A stretch of 64,000 nucleotides of DNA from Leptothermofonsia sichuanensis E412 (GTDB lineage Bacteria > Cyanobacteriota > Cyanobacteriia > Leptolyngbyales > Leptolyngbyaceae), in the NCBI RefSeq assembly GCF_019891175.1, contig NZ_CP072600.1:6014001-6078000 (forward strand). Reading direction: 5' to 3'. The notes beneath the pieces were generated by a model. The model saw only the letters and a program-made list of their open reading frames with translations. It was not told where the DNA came from and did not search any database. A program made the translations under genes and the position numbers. This document shows, in pieces, positions 1-7,604 of this stretch. Position 1 is the stretch's first letter, and every line of letters begins with the position of its first letter.

Positions 1-1033
1 TAGTGGGGGGCAGGGTGATGGACTCGAAGGTGGGACGGGGAACGGGCAGTTCAAAGATCAGCCCGCGAGACAGCATGGCTTGCAGGTCGGGGGCCATCTG
101 TTGCAGCAGGCGATCCTCAATCACCTGCTGTCTCAACTCCGTCGGGTCCTGCTCCAGTTGTTCCAGGGTCCTGGTTGAGGCAAGGGCGGGTTGGGCCTGG
201 CGTGATAGTTGCTCGTCCTTCTGCAATTCCTGGCGCAGGGCGCGATCGGGCAACCGCTGTGCCTTTTCCTGCAACTGTTGCAGGCGATTCAGGGTTTCCA
301 GCAGGCGCGGGTTGCCGTCGGCCAGTCGTTTTGCCTGCTCCTGCAACTGCCCCAGGTCTACTGCGGCCTGTTTGTCTGCCTCTGAAGCTTCTGGTGGGAG
401 TTCTGGTGGCTTCAGTGCAGACAACCGCTCACACTTTTTTTGCAGGTCTGCCCCCTGGAAAGCATCCATTGCCTGCCTGTACAACACCTGCCCCTGGGTC
501 CATTCAAAGTCATAGCGACTGGTGAGGATCAGTCGGTGGGGCGCGTAAACATCCCGGATTGCCCAGATTAGATCGTTTAATAGCGCGGCGGCAGGGGGTT
601 TCAGCCTGTAGCCCGTTCCCTGGGGTTCCAGGTTTTGCTCGAAGTCATCCAGCACCAGCAAAAACGGGGTGGCTGCCTGCTCTGCCAGGGCTGTAAAAAC
701 ACCGCGCAGGCGAAAGCGCAGTTCCTCCTGGGGGTCCTTCAATCGTTGCCGCAGGGTGCGATCGTCGAGAGCGGCTGCCAGTTGCCGCACCAGTCTGGCT
801 TCATCGATCGCCCTCTGCCAGACCAATCGGTTGAACTGGGGCAGGCGATCGCAAAGCCGCGCCGCCAGACTGCTCTTACCCAGACCGCCCATGCCATGAA
901 TCAACACTCCCAGGCGATCGGGGGACTGGGTTAAGGCGCGCAGGCAATTCTGCAACTGTCGCCGCCCGACAAAGCTTTCCCGTGTGGGCACCCGGATCTG
1001 TTGAGTCAATGGATCGAGAAATTCCGTCGCCAT
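1..1033 (-). CDS. STAND-type NTPase (NB-ARC/NACHT-like), partial and frame-shifted from the CHAT gene
   Basis: The frame is open from about 1033 down to the window edge. It reads MATEFLDPLTQQ, then a VGRRQLQ block, a P-loop GMGGLGKSS (about 860-890), a Walker B-like LLVLDDFEQ (about 630-660), a sensor-like LILTSRYD (about 510-530) and a GNP motif in LADGNPRLLETL (about 290-325). This is the usual order in STAND signalling ATPases. In cyanobacteria this module normally follows a CHAT domain in one polypeptide. Here it is one frame away from the CHAT ORF, and the two overlap by 28 bases. The ATG at 1033 has no Shine-Dalgarno, so I read it as the C-terminal half of a frame-shifted CHAT-STAND protein rather than a separate gene. 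The 3' end lies outside the window. Expected role: nucleotide-dependent switch controlling the CHAT effector. Confidence 0.8.
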   Translation of the reverse strand, partial: MATEFLDPLTQQIRVPTRESFVGRRQLQNCLRALTQSPDRLGVLIHGMGGLGKSSLAARLCDRLPQFNRLVWQRAIDEARLVRQLAAALDDRTLRQRLKDPQEELRFRLRGVFTALAEQAATPFLLVLDDFEQNLEPQGTGYRLKPPAAALLNDLIWAIRDVYAPHRLILTSRYDFEWTQGQVLYRQAMDAFQGADLQKKCERLSALKPPELPPEASEADKQAAVDLGQLQEQAKRLADGNPRLLETLNRLQQLQEKAQRLPDRALRQELQKDEQLSRQAQPALASTRTLEQLEQDPTELRQQVIEDRLLQQMAPDLQAMLSRGLIFELPVPRPTFESITLPPT

Positions 1034-2115
1034 TGACGCCGGGGAGCAGGCTTCCAGCCAGGGGTGTTTCTGGGGGTTACCAGGCTCTGGGGCAGCGTCT
1101 TGCCGACATACAGACGCAGCAAATGCCAGTCCCGTGCTTTCTGCTCAATCAATGTCTGGTAAGCAAAAGCGACGGCTTCTACCAGGGGCTGGCTGCGAGA
1201 CAGCGCCTCATATAACGCCGCCGCGGCAGCGGTTGCATCCCTATCCAGTACGTTCTGTCCCCAGCCCAATACTGCCGTTGCACCCGCCTGTAACAGTTGT
1301 TCTGCCATGGAGGGAACCGCCCCGGCATGGCCAGACTGCCCCGTCTTACAGCCGGACAGAAACAACAGGGGCGGTAGGGGTGCTTTTAAGGTACGGGCAA
1401 TCTCGATTGGACTGGCATAGTAAGCGTCGCCCGTTGCCGTTTCTGTAATGAACCGGGGTTGCCCCTCCTGGATGGTGGCGTGTCCGGTGATATGCACGAC
1501 ATCAAAATAGCGCCTACTCGTGGGTTCAGTTCCATAGGTGTCCTCCAGACAGCCACTTTCCTCCACGGTCAGCCCGATCGTGGGACGCGCCGTCGCCTTC
1601 AGGATTGCCGCTTCTTCCTGCTCATAGTTCAGGACGGGCTGCACTCCCTGGGGGGAAGTGGCCATAAACAACACCCGCAACGCTCGATTCTGGGGCTGAG
1701 TCACCGGAGTGAGCTGCGTTACCGGATCAGCCGACTGCCAGCGCACAGGCACCACTGCCGGATATCGTTGCACCAGAAATTGCACCCCGTCATGCAGCAC
1801 CTCCCAGGGTAAATGGGCCAGTTGCCCCCTGACGGCGATCGCCAGCACCACACCTTCTCCGGGATACTGCCCCAGGCGAGAACCTAACCAGCGATCGCGG
1901 CCATCCAGCCAGTTGAATAATCGCTGGCCAATCGTTTCCAGCTTTTCTTGCAGCCTGGCAGAGACATAGTAGGTTTCCTCGGCGTTGCGGGTCAGGTCTG
2001 CAATTTCAGCCAGGGAGAGGGGGCGATCGGCGTAGTCGTTGGGGTTGTCCCAGAAGCAGCGCAATTCAACAACATCCCCGTGGATTAGCTTCAGATCCAG
2101 GTGGAGGATTCGCAT
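1006..2115 (-). CDS. CHAT-domain (caspase-like) protease, N-terminal half of a CHAT-STAND protein
   Basis: 369 codons. CHAT domains are caspase/separase-like cysteine peptidases used as effectors in bacterial conflict and cell-death circuits. The expected dyad is visible: His212 in HITGHA and Cys256 in LSGCKTGQ. The C-terminus runs to LVTPRNTPGWKPAPRR and then leaves the conserved frame, ending after a short odd tail (RNFSIH). Reading on in the -1 frame gives the conserved linker into the STAND NTPase. A single missing base near 1035-1040 would restore one long protein. It lies 11 bases downstream of the EACC1 gene, so the two are probably one transcript. The frameshift could be real inactivation or a sequence error. 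Confidence 0.85.
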   Translation of the reverse strand: MRILHLDLKLIHGDVVELRCFWDNPNDYADRPLSLAEIADLTRNAEETYYVSARLQEKLETIGQRLFNWLDGRDRWLGSRLGQYPGEGVVLAIAVRGQLAHLPWEVLHDGVQFLVQRYPAVVPVRWQSADPVTQLTPVTQPQNRALRVLFMATSPQGVQPVLNYEQEEAAILKATARPTIGLTVEESGCLEDTYGTEPTSRRYFDVVHITGHATIQEGQPRFITETATGDAYYASPIEIARTLKAPLPPLLFLSGCKTGQSGHAGAVPSMAEQLLQAGATAVLGWGQNVLDRDATAAAAALYEALSRSQPLVEAVAFAYQTLIEQKARDWHLLRLYVGKTLPQSLVTPRNTPGWKPAPRRQWRRNFSIH

Positions 2116-2126
2116 TGTGAGTTAAA

Positions 2127-2451
2127 TTATTCGTCCAGAATTTTTTGAATTTGCTCAATTGTGGCATCCTCCAGCAGCAGTCGTCGCCCTGTTCGACCCA
2201 CAATTAAGACTTTTTCAATCTTTTTTCCAGAGTTCCCTTTTCTTATAGGATTGATACCACTTGCGAATCTGCTCGGCGATTGCCAGTGTTCCTCCCACAA
2301 TCCCCACAATTGTTGCGATCGTCGTAATCACACCTTCCCGCTCTGTGTCCTCCTCCATTTCCCAGCTTCCTGAGAGTTCTGGCATCGCTAACAGTTCTTC
2401 AGTAGCGGCGATCGCATCCTTTCCCTGAACTTCAATCAAAACCTCTGACAT
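2127..2451 (-). pseudogene. EACC1 family (effector-associated constant component 1), frame-shifted
   Basis: The first frame (2451-2215) starts MSEVLIEVQ after a GAGGTCAGGT Shine-Dalgarno, and holds EELLAMPELSGSWE, a Gly/Ile-rich membrane-like helix (VITTIATIVGIVGG) and EQIRKWYQSYKK. It ends at KKD. The second frame (to 2127) continues KKIEKVLIVGRTGRRLLLEDATIEQIQKIL, the conserved EACC1 tail. Removing one A from the A6 run at 2219-2226 joins the frames as RELWKKIEKV. EACC1 proteins are small constant partners encoded next to CHAT, trypsin-like or other effectors with STAND NTPases in predicted conflict systems. The CHAT gene follows directly. The homopolymer indel could be a sequencing error or recent inactivation. 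Confidence 0.75.
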
Positions 2452-2510
2452 ACCTGACCTCGCTGAATCGTGAATTCAATAATCTGCAATTTGTGCTTAT
2501 AACGTTTCCT

Positions 2511-2607
2511 GGTGCTGCTGAATAGCAGTATGAATTGGAACGAAGTTGCAATGCATATACGCTCTAATGCATATACGCTCTAATGCATACCCAGATTCAG
2601 CAACACC
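2511..2607. repeat. Family-3 MITE-like element, copy A
   Basis: Imperfect terminal inverted repeats GGTGCTGCTGAATAGCAG and the inverse of CAGATTCAGCAACACC bound the element. The interior TGAATTGGAACGAAGTTGCAA is shared with the copy at 22637-22715. It differs from that copy by an internal 16-bp tandem duplication. Confidence 0.65.
2550..2589. repeat. 16-bp tandem duplication, 2.5 copies
   Basis: AATGCATATACGCTCT at 2550-2565 is repeated exactly at 2566-2581 and followed by AATGCATA. It lies inside the family-3 element and looks like a local slippage expansion. Confidence 0.9.
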
Positions 2608-2608
2608 C

Positions 2609-2694
2609 GTTTCTTAATGGAGTGAGATACGGAAGTGGGAGGCACAGTGGGGTGCTTCGCCATCACTGTACCTCACACCCTTGAAAAGGGCTAC
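2609..2694. repeat. Family-1 palindromic repeat, copy A
   Basis: Reads from GTTTCTTAATGGAGTGAGATACGG to CACACCCTTGAAAAGGGCTA. The core GGCACAGTGGGG..CATCACTGTACCTCAC folds into a long hairpin. Other copies: 7849-7936, 21923-22013, 56977-57071. Confidence 0.85.
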
Positions 2695-2852
2695 ATAACC
2701 TCGTTCCCAGGCTCCAGGCTGGTGCATATTCAAGAAACCTGTTGGGGAAGATCCACTCAGTCCTCATCCCCCAACTCCTTCTCCCAGGTTTGGGAGAAGG
2801 GGAGTGAGAAGGGGTTGAAGTCTCTCTCTCAGTTTTGGGAGAGGGATTTAGA

Positions 2853-3254
2853 TCACTGAGGATGGGTATGAGGAGCTTCTGTCCCTCTAAAACACGTTGC
2901 AAGCTCATCAAGAATTTGACAAATTTGCTCGGTGAGGGAGACAACAATGCCAGAATGATTTTCCTGAAGAACACTGAGATAAACATCAGCCAGCAGGTAA
3001 TATATCTCAAATAAAAGACTGATCTTAGCTTCAGATAAGAAACTGATTTCATAAATGCCTGCTAAATCGATCGCAACTACTTTCAAGCAACTTTCATAGT
3101 ACTCCTGATAGATCGCAAAGCTTTTCAGAGCCGCCAGGTAATGGCTGAGAGCCTGATCCTGATCTCCGTTCTTTTTGTAGTATCGCGCTCTCTCAATGTC
3201 GTTCTGGCAAGTGTCCCTGGCTTCCCTGGCCAGTTGGAAAACGGTTGGTTCCAT
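2853..3254 (-). CDS. Hypothetical helical (TPR-like) protein
   Basis: 133 codons preceded by GAGAGG seven bases before the ATG. The protein is almost all alpha-helical, with TPR-like spacing: residues 20-50 read ERARYYKKNGDQDQALSHYL, followed by two more helix pairs (AIYQEYYESCLKVVAID and KISLLFEIYYLLADVYL). There is no signal peptide or membrane segment. I do not recognise a named family. A protein-interaction role is a guess from the fold. It lies between the EACC1-CHAT operon and the exported-protein pair, all on the minus strand, but gaps of 250-400 bases make a shared operon unlikely. Confidence 0.55.
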   Translation of the reverse strand: MEPTVFQLAREARDTCQNDIERARYYKKNGDQDQALSHYLAALKSFAIYQEYYESCLKVVAIDLAGIYEISFLSEAKISLLFEIYYLLADVYLSVLQENHSGIVVSLTEQICQILDELATCFRGTEAPHTHPQ

Positions 3255-3516
3255 AGTTGCCTCTCAGGACATTGATAGAGCCAGATAGGGGCGATCGGAC
3301 AGTGAACTCAGTCAAGTTTCTAAAAAGTTACTCAATAGATTTTTCCCTGATTGCTAAGCCCTGGCTCAGTAACTCCTCCATCTAAGCTCTGGCTTCCTGA
3401 TGCAATCGGAAGTTGGAGTTTCTACTCTGACATTTGAAATGGAGCTTAGTAACAAGCAACCGTATTCTTACATTTAGCTTAAATCGCCAACATAGAAGAG
3501 TAATCTTGAGAAGAAT

Positions 3517-3972
3517 TTAGAAACAAAAATCATAACCCCAGGGGATTACATCAGGAGCATTACGACCTGCCTCAATACATTGGAGTTTTCTCGTTGTACC
3601 TTCCACTAAACCGTAACTAACAGCACCATCACTTGTACCAGAAACCTGGTAGTTGATAAGACTTACAGAACCACATCTTCTAATTAAATCTTTAGCTGTT
3701 TCTTCTAAGAGACTTGATGATCTCATAACGCTTGATCCGTCTCCTGCACGCAGTATAAAAGATATCATAAATGGACGACCTGGAGGAATATTTCTATATT
3801 TCCTCAAATCACTAAGCCTGAAGTATCTGACGTAGTATACGTGCTTTGAACGAGAAGTAGCTACCTTAATTGCCCCTTTACAAATCTCATCTTGAGATTG
3901 AGCAACTTTAGGAGGAATAGACAAAAACAATGAAATTGAAACTAGTGTCAGCAACATTTTTATATTTAACAT
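3517..3972 (-). CDS. Small exported protein of unknown function
   Basis: The start is taken at MLNIKMLLTLV because GAGGAA lies about 10 bases upstream; a longer frame reaches 4014. The first 27 residues form a signal peptide (hydrophobic LLTLVSISLFLSI, then AQSQ cleavage region). The mature part of about 125 residues has four to five Cys (EICKGA, RRCGS, LQCIEAG and a final DFCF), consistent with disulfides outside the cytoplasm. I do not recognise the family. The region is clearly AT-richer than its neighbours, suggesting recent acquisition. The upstream gene at 4011-4595 is also exported and ends within 40 bases, so the two are probably co-transcribed. Confidence 0.6.
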   Translation of the reverse strand: MLNIKMLLTLVSISLFLSIPPKVAQSQDEICKGAIKVATSRSKHVYYVRYFRLSDLRKYRNIPPGRPFMISFILRAGDGSSVMRSSSLLEETAKDLIRRCGSVSLINYQVSGTSDGAVSYGLVEGTTRKLQCIEAGRNAPDVIPWGYDFCF

Positions 3973-4010
3973 AAAAATAAATTCCTCACAATTATATAGA
4001 TCTCTATAAA

Positions 4011-4595
4011 TCAACGATGAAATTTGACACCATTAATCACTGAATCCACCAATCCATCCCAAGAAGTCACAACGAAAACTTGTCCGTTCTCCTGCCACAT
4101 GCAGTAAGGGAAAATTTTTGTGAGATGCTGTCCGGATTTCCAACATTTTGCTGTCACACCCTGTGTGAATCGTTTAGTCTCCCAAACGCCTGGCTTAACT
4201 TTCAGATATCGAGACATTAAGCTTTTATTAGAGGAATGAAACACTAAAATACGTCCTAAAAAACCAACACCAGAACAAAAAGGAGTTTTGTCCATTCGAT
4301 TAACAGCATTGGTTACACACAGAGTAATATCAAATCCACCTTCGCTATAACCAACCAAAGGAGTCATATCATTTAAGGACACAGGAAACCTGACTCTTCC
4401 AAATTCCGCTTTAGGTATTTTCACATATAGATTGGAAGGCAATTTTGTTTTGATTTCCGTGACAAAAGGTCGAAAGAAAGGATGTACATTAGCTGAGGGT
4501 TGAGATAATGTACAGACTTTTAAGCCAAACTCCAATAAACTAACTGAAAATATTCCTAATAATACTGTTTTTATTAAAAATTTGAGTGGCTTCAT
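4011..4595 (-). CDS. Exported protein of unknown function, first of an AT-rich pair
   Basis: The start is taken at MKPLKFLIKTVLLG; an upstream ATG at 4667 would add 24 residues. An N-terminal hydrophobic helix (FLIKTVLLGIFSVSLLEFGL) acts as signal peptide or anchor. The remaining 170 residues contain Cys in ITLCVTN, TPFCSGV, AKCWKSG and PYCMWQ, with FVVTSWDGLVDS near the end. No named family recognised. Codon use is AT-rich like its downstream partner. The stop lies just before the 165-codon frame of the next gene, suggesting translational coupling. The two may act together outside the membrane; that is inference from context only. Confidence 0.55.
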   Translation of the reverse strand: MKPLKFLIKTVLLGIFSVSLLEFGLKVCTLSQPSANVHPFFRPFVTEIKTKLPSNLYVKIPKAEFGRVRFPVSLNDMTPLVGYSEGGFDITLCVTNAVNRMDKTPFCSGVGFLGRILVFHSSNKSLMSRYLKVKPGVWETKRFTQGVTAKCWKSGQHLTKIFPYCMWQENGQVFVVTSWDGLVDSVINGVKFHR

Positions 4596-4893
4596 TTTTT
4601 TGAGTACTAATGGATTGGCTCTTGTTGATATGGAGAAAATATTTAACCTTATTCTCGATCTGACCACAAAGTAATACCCAAGAAAAAAGATTTTAGCCGT
4701 TCTTTCCAGTGCTTCAGCATGAAAAGAAGTGCAATCTAAGAGGTTAATTCACTTATCTTCACTTCTCTACTGTAAAGTCAGGCAATTGGGCTAAAGTAGG
4801 CATCTGGTTTAGCATCAAGCAGATAAATTATTTGTCAGTGTAGATTCAAGTGGGCTAAAGTAGGCTCAAGGTTTTTCGTGTATATTTAGCTAC
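4596..4893. other. AT-rich intergenic region with a 14-bp direct repeat
   Basis: No gene seen. GGGCTAAAGTAGGC occurs at about 4789-4802 and again at about 4853-4866, the second copy ending 27 bases before the ATG at 4894. This may be an upstream control region for the divergent gene. Confidence 0.5.
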
Positions 4894-5441
4894 ATGCCTA
4901 CTTCTCGTGCATTTACTCTTCAAAACTGCCTTGAGGTTGCTAACAGCATCATGCTTTCTCAGGCTGAAAGACCCCTGAAGAACACAGAAAGCATTGTGTT
5001 GAAAAAGCTCTGGCAAGATCCCTGTCAGGAATATATGGCGCTGGCTTTCAATTCTGGCTATGCAGCATCAACTATTAAAACCGATGCAATTCGTATGTGG
5101 AGGGTTTTCAGCGATTATTTAGGAGAAAAAATTGATAAGAGTAATTGGAAACGTGCGCTTGAGTCCATTTGGGAAAAGGATCTGGTTGACAACCCTGAGA
5201 TCGTGCATCAGCCACCAGAACAACAAGTGTTGGCTCAAGAAATGGGTATTCTATCCGCATCAAAGTCTGAAACTACTGGTGCAAAGAGTAATTATTCTTT
5301 TCACGATGAGGATGGTGAGTGTGGGGAAATCCGGTGGGTGGGGCGAGCGCCTCTGCTGGCAAAAATCAGACAGGTATTGCAGGCTGACTGTCGCATCCTG
5401 AGTCTGGTGGGCATCACCGGGATTGGTAAAACGTCCGGTCG
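4894..5441 (+). pseudogene. vMAP-type N-terminal HTH + AAA/NB-ARC NTPase, 5' fragment cut by an IS element
   Basis: About 180 codons before the insertion. Residues 8-95 (LQNCLEVANSIML...LKKLWQDP..YMALAFNSGYAASTIKTDA..MWRVFSDYLGEKI) match the N-terminal helix-turn-helix domain that precedes NTPase modules in cyanobacterial vWA-MoxR-associated proteins. Residues 145-182 are the start of an AAA/NB-ARC domain (WVGRAPLLAKI, ILSLVGITGIGKT P-loop). The frame runs into the IS1 terminal repeat after the P-loop Lys-Thr and stops at 5461. The gene has therefore lost the rest of its NTPase domain. Degraded TPR-coding sequence on the other side of the IS may be the far end of the same gene. Confidence 0.75.
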
Positions 5442-5464
5442 TGTTCTAGACTTGTTGTTTTAGG

Positions 5465-5932
5465 TTAGATAGCAAAACCAAACTCATAACGGTTAATAAA
5501 TAGCCCAATCACAATGTCATGCATCAGAATGGACTTAGAAAAGCAAATAGTTTTGCGAGCTAATCGCTTCAAGCGCGTGCGTAAAGTCAAATGCTTACGC
5601 TCAATCTTCTGCGTGTTCTGTTTGCCAACGGTATGAAGACTTGGGTCAAGCTGCCGCTCATAGGTTCCCCAACCATCTGTGTAAAACTGCATAATTCCAA
5701 ACGGTTCTAATAACGCTTTGAGTTGGAGGAATGCTTCATCTTGATGCGTCGCCAACACATAAGCTAATATTTTTCCACTGTGATGGTCAATTGCATGCCA
5801 TAACCAACGTTGCTGGGCTTTAGACTGGACAAAACTCCACATTTCATCGGCTTCTGCCTCTGTATCTTCCCACTGGCAAAGCTTTACGATGCTTTGAGCG
5901 GGTTCCAACTCAGCCAGTTTGAGTTCATTCAC
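5465..5932 (-). CDS. insB: IS1 transposase, second frame (InsB, catalytic DDE part)
   Basis: 155 codons in the frame downstream of InsA. The frame holds the catalytic acidic residues: Asp in HAIDHHSGK, Asp in YTDGWGTYE and Glu in KIERKHLTLRTRLKRL. It would be made mainly as an InsA-InsB fusion. The overlap contains a canonical A_AAA_AAG slippery heptamer inside an A9 run (5951-5960), placed so that a -1 shift joins ELKKK to DRQLKAVNELK. The independent start at 5932 is a GTG inside the GTGA overlap. Length and frame look intact, so the element may still be active. Confidence 0.9.
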   Translation of the reverse strand: MNELKLAELEPAQSIVKLCQWEDTEAEADEMWSFVQSKAQQRWLWHAIDHHSGKILAYVLATHQDEAFLQLKALLEPFGIMQFYTDGWGTYERQLDPSLHTVGKQNTQKIERKHLTLRTRLKRLARKTICFSKSILMHDIVIGLFINRYEFGFAI

Positions 5933-6249
5933 GGCTTTGAGTTGACGATCTTTTTTTTTAATTCCTCAATCACCGTCGTTGGACTAATGTGAAGGACACG
6001 GGCAGTGTCTCGAATCCCACTCCCATTCATTGCCATATCGCTGATTTGTTGCTTGACTTCAGGCAGATACCCTTGATAGGTGTATTGCAAAATAAAGGTG
6101 CGCCGATGGCATCCTGAGTTTTGACAAAAGTAGCGCTGTTTGCCGTCTGGTGTTGTGCCGTGTTTGATCACCTCAATCCCATCACACACAGGGCAGTGAA
6201 TTGGTTCTAATACCATAACTTGAGTTCCCGCAACTACTGACTTCTCCAT
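5929..6249 (-). CDS. insA: IS1 transposase, first frame (InsA, zinc-finger/HTH part)
   Basis: 106 codons. It has an N-terminal zinc ribbon (HCPVCDG, then YFCQNSGC) and a helix-turn-helix (GSGIRDTARVLHISPTTVIEELKK), as in IS1 InsA, which binds the IS ends and represses transcription. It overlaps InsB by four bases (GTGA) and carries the A_AAA_AAG slippery site near its 3' end. MVLEPIHCPVC is an alternative start 11 residues in. The first ATG lies about 40 bases inside the right inverted repeat. Confidence 0.9.
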   Translation of the reverse strand: MEKSVVAGTQVMVLEPIHCPVCDGIEVIKHGTTPDGKQRYFCQNSGCHRRTFILQYTYQGYLPEVKQQISDMAMNGSGIRDTARVLHISPTTVIEELKKKIVNSKP

Positions 6250-6289
6250 CTAACCAGTTCTTCGTAAGGAAAACAACAAACCTAGAACA

Positions 6290-6680
6290 TTACCCCTGTC
6301 CTTTTGCTATAGCCGCCTGGGGCAGACCGACCGGGCAAAAGCGGAGGCATTAAGGGCGATCGCCCTCTCCCGCCGTCTCGATTATGATGGACTGCCCCAG
6401 GCCATGAGCTTGATGGCACTGGCAGCGGCTTACTGGTATGGGGGGCAACGACGGCAGGGCATGGCGTTACTGCCCAGAATCATTTTTGTATTTCTTCAGT
6501 ACTCCCATTGGGACAATGCCCGCATGGCACTGGTCGCGATTGCAGAAGTCCTGATGAATCATCCATCCAAACGAGGAAGAACGGGTCGCTCATTTAGAGG
6601 CTGAAGGCTAAACTCTTGCACAGCAGAGTGAAACTTACAAGCAGTTAAAGCGACAGTTAGCAAACTACTGCACGATTCCA
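6290..6680 (+). pseudogene. 3' remnant of a TPR-repeat protein next to the IS element
   Basis: Directly after the IS end, the frame reads SRLGQTDRAKAEALRAIALS, SRRLDYDGLPQAMSLMALA and SHWDNARMALVAIAEVLMNHP, three helix-turn-helix units of TPR type. Near 6567 the frame is lost. A neighbouring frame continues NEEERVAHLEAEG, hits a stop (TAA at 6610), then goes on QQSETYKQLKRQLANYCTIP. One frameshift and one stop codon therefore mark it as decayed. It is on the same strand as the 5' HTH-AAA fragment, so it may be the far end of that gene with the middle deleted. This cannot be proved from the window. Confidence 0.65.
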
Positions 6681-6726
6681 ATTCCCTCTGTTCCCGGTTC
6701 CCTGCTTTGCCTGCCCGCCTGTTCTA

Positions 6727-6750
6727 TAGCCCTTTTCAAGGGTGTGCTGC
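6727..6750. repeat. Half copy of the family-1 repeat
   Basis: TATAGCCCTTTTCAAGGGTGTG, the outer arm of the family-1 element, ends a few bases before the Uma2 stop codon. The short AGCCCTTTTCAAGGGTG hairpin could stop transcription of the Uma2 gene. Confidence 0.65.
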
Positions 6751-6755
6751 AAACC

Positions 6756-7580
6756 TTAAAGCAGGCGATCGGGATCTTCACCCAATTCTCGCAGCCGCGC
6801 CGCCAGTCGCTCTGCTCGCTGGCGTTCCTGCTCTGCTCGCTGGCGTTCCTGCTCTGCTCGTTCTGCCCCCGTGGGAATCACCAACCCCTGCTGATCACAC
6901 CAACGCAACCACAGCCGGGACACGGCTTCCTCAAATTCCCCCTGCCACAGGACCAGCCCCAATCCCACAGTTTCAAGCCAGACATTCTGCCCCACTGCGT
7001 CAATGCCCTCAGCCGCGGTGAGTTCATGGTAGCGTCCAGACATCAAGGTCCAGACCCGCAGCAATGCGCCATTCATCTCGGAGGCGTCCTGAATTTGCCG
7101 CAGCGGATCAAATACGACATAGTATGGAACGCCGATATAAGCGTAGATATCTTTCTTGGAGTCCGCTTTGCCTTTCTGTTGTGATTTTGGACTGAGTGCT
7201 AACTCATCACCCTCCTGGTTGGAAACAATTTCAATACAAACATCAGGCACTTTACCAAACTCCCAGACAAAATAGGAACGATTGCGGCGCTGGGATAAAT
7301 CCTCTGCCCGTTGCACACCCAGACTGAGTAGAACATCGGGCACAATCGGATCCCCTTTGAGTTTGTAGAATAGCCCTACATTCGCAGCCGCTAAAAAGGG
7401 AGATGGGAGTGCTTTGGAACTGTAGAGCGGTTCCACCAGCAGCCGTTGCTGAACTTCGGATTGAAAATTGTCCACAGGCGCATCATCTTCGATGGTAAGG
7501 TGACTGATATCCAGCTCAGTGACGATCTCATCTGCGTATTCGTCGGGGTACTCGTTGGGATTGAGAAGTTGTTGAGTCAT
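6756..7580 (-). CDS. Uma2 family (DUF820) restriction-endonuclease-like protein
   Basis: 274 codons from MTQQLLNPNEY; an ATG eight codons upstream is also possible. Uma2 proteins are very abundant in cyanobacteria and share the PD-(D/E)XK nuclease fold; their targets are mostly unknown. The core is visible: PIVPDVLLSLGV, VWEFGKVPDVCIEIVSNQEGDE (PD...E(I/V)), then KKDIYAYIGVPYYVVFDP and LRVWTL. The last 40 residues are a charged coiled coil with the exact repeat AEQERQR twice, encoded by a duplicated 21-bp DNA unit near 6808-6855. It stands alone between a decayed conflict gene and repeats, probably as its own transcription unit. Confidence 0.85.
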   Translation of the reverse strand: MTQQLLNPNEYPDEYADEIVTELDISHLTIEDDAPVDNFQSEVQQRLLVEPLYSSKALPSPFLAAANVGLFYKLKGDPIVPDVLLSLGVQRAEDLSQRRNRSYFVWEFGKVPDVCIEIVSNQEGDELALSPKSQQKGKADSKKDIYAYIGVPYYVVFDPLRQIQDASEMNGALLRVWTLMSGRYHELTAAEGIDAVGQNVWLETVGLGLVLWQGEFEEAVSRLWLRWCDQQGLVIPTGAERAEQERQRAEQERQRAERLAARLRELGEDPDRLL

Positions 7581-7604
7581 GAGCAACACCAAACCCATTG
7601 ACAA

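Larger units (their letters stand above)
2452..2852. other. Intergenic patchwork of dispersed repeats
   Basis: About 400 bases without a supported gene. It contains a family-3 element (2511-2607) with an internal 16-bp tandem duplication, a family-1 element (2609-2694), a CTCGTTCCCAGGCTCC repeat (2701-2722; a related copy is near 16490) and a hairpin-forming CCTTCTCCCAGGTTTGGGAGAAGG stretch (2778-2803; a related copy is at 37988-38064). ORFs here are short, cross repeat boundaries and match no family. Confidence 0.8.
5442..6289 (-). mobile_element. IS1-family insertion sequence, 848 bp
   Basis: Ends are defined by matching inverted repeats: TGTTCTAGACTTGTTGTTTT on the left, and TGTTCTAGGTTTGTTGTTTT when the right end (6270-6289) is inverted. 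It encodes the two overlapping frames of an IS1 transposase on the minus strand. No 8-9 bp target duplication is visible (left flank GTCCGGTCG, right flank TTACCCCTG). IS1 elements normally make one, so a deletion next to the element, or recombination between copies, probably removed flanking DNA. Confidence 0.9.

Noticed and set aside
2219-2226. Programmed frameshifting in EACC1
   Set aside because: The needed shift is +1 and the heptamer is G_GAA_AAA-like in the zero frame, not a canonical -1 site; an A6 indel is the simpler reading.
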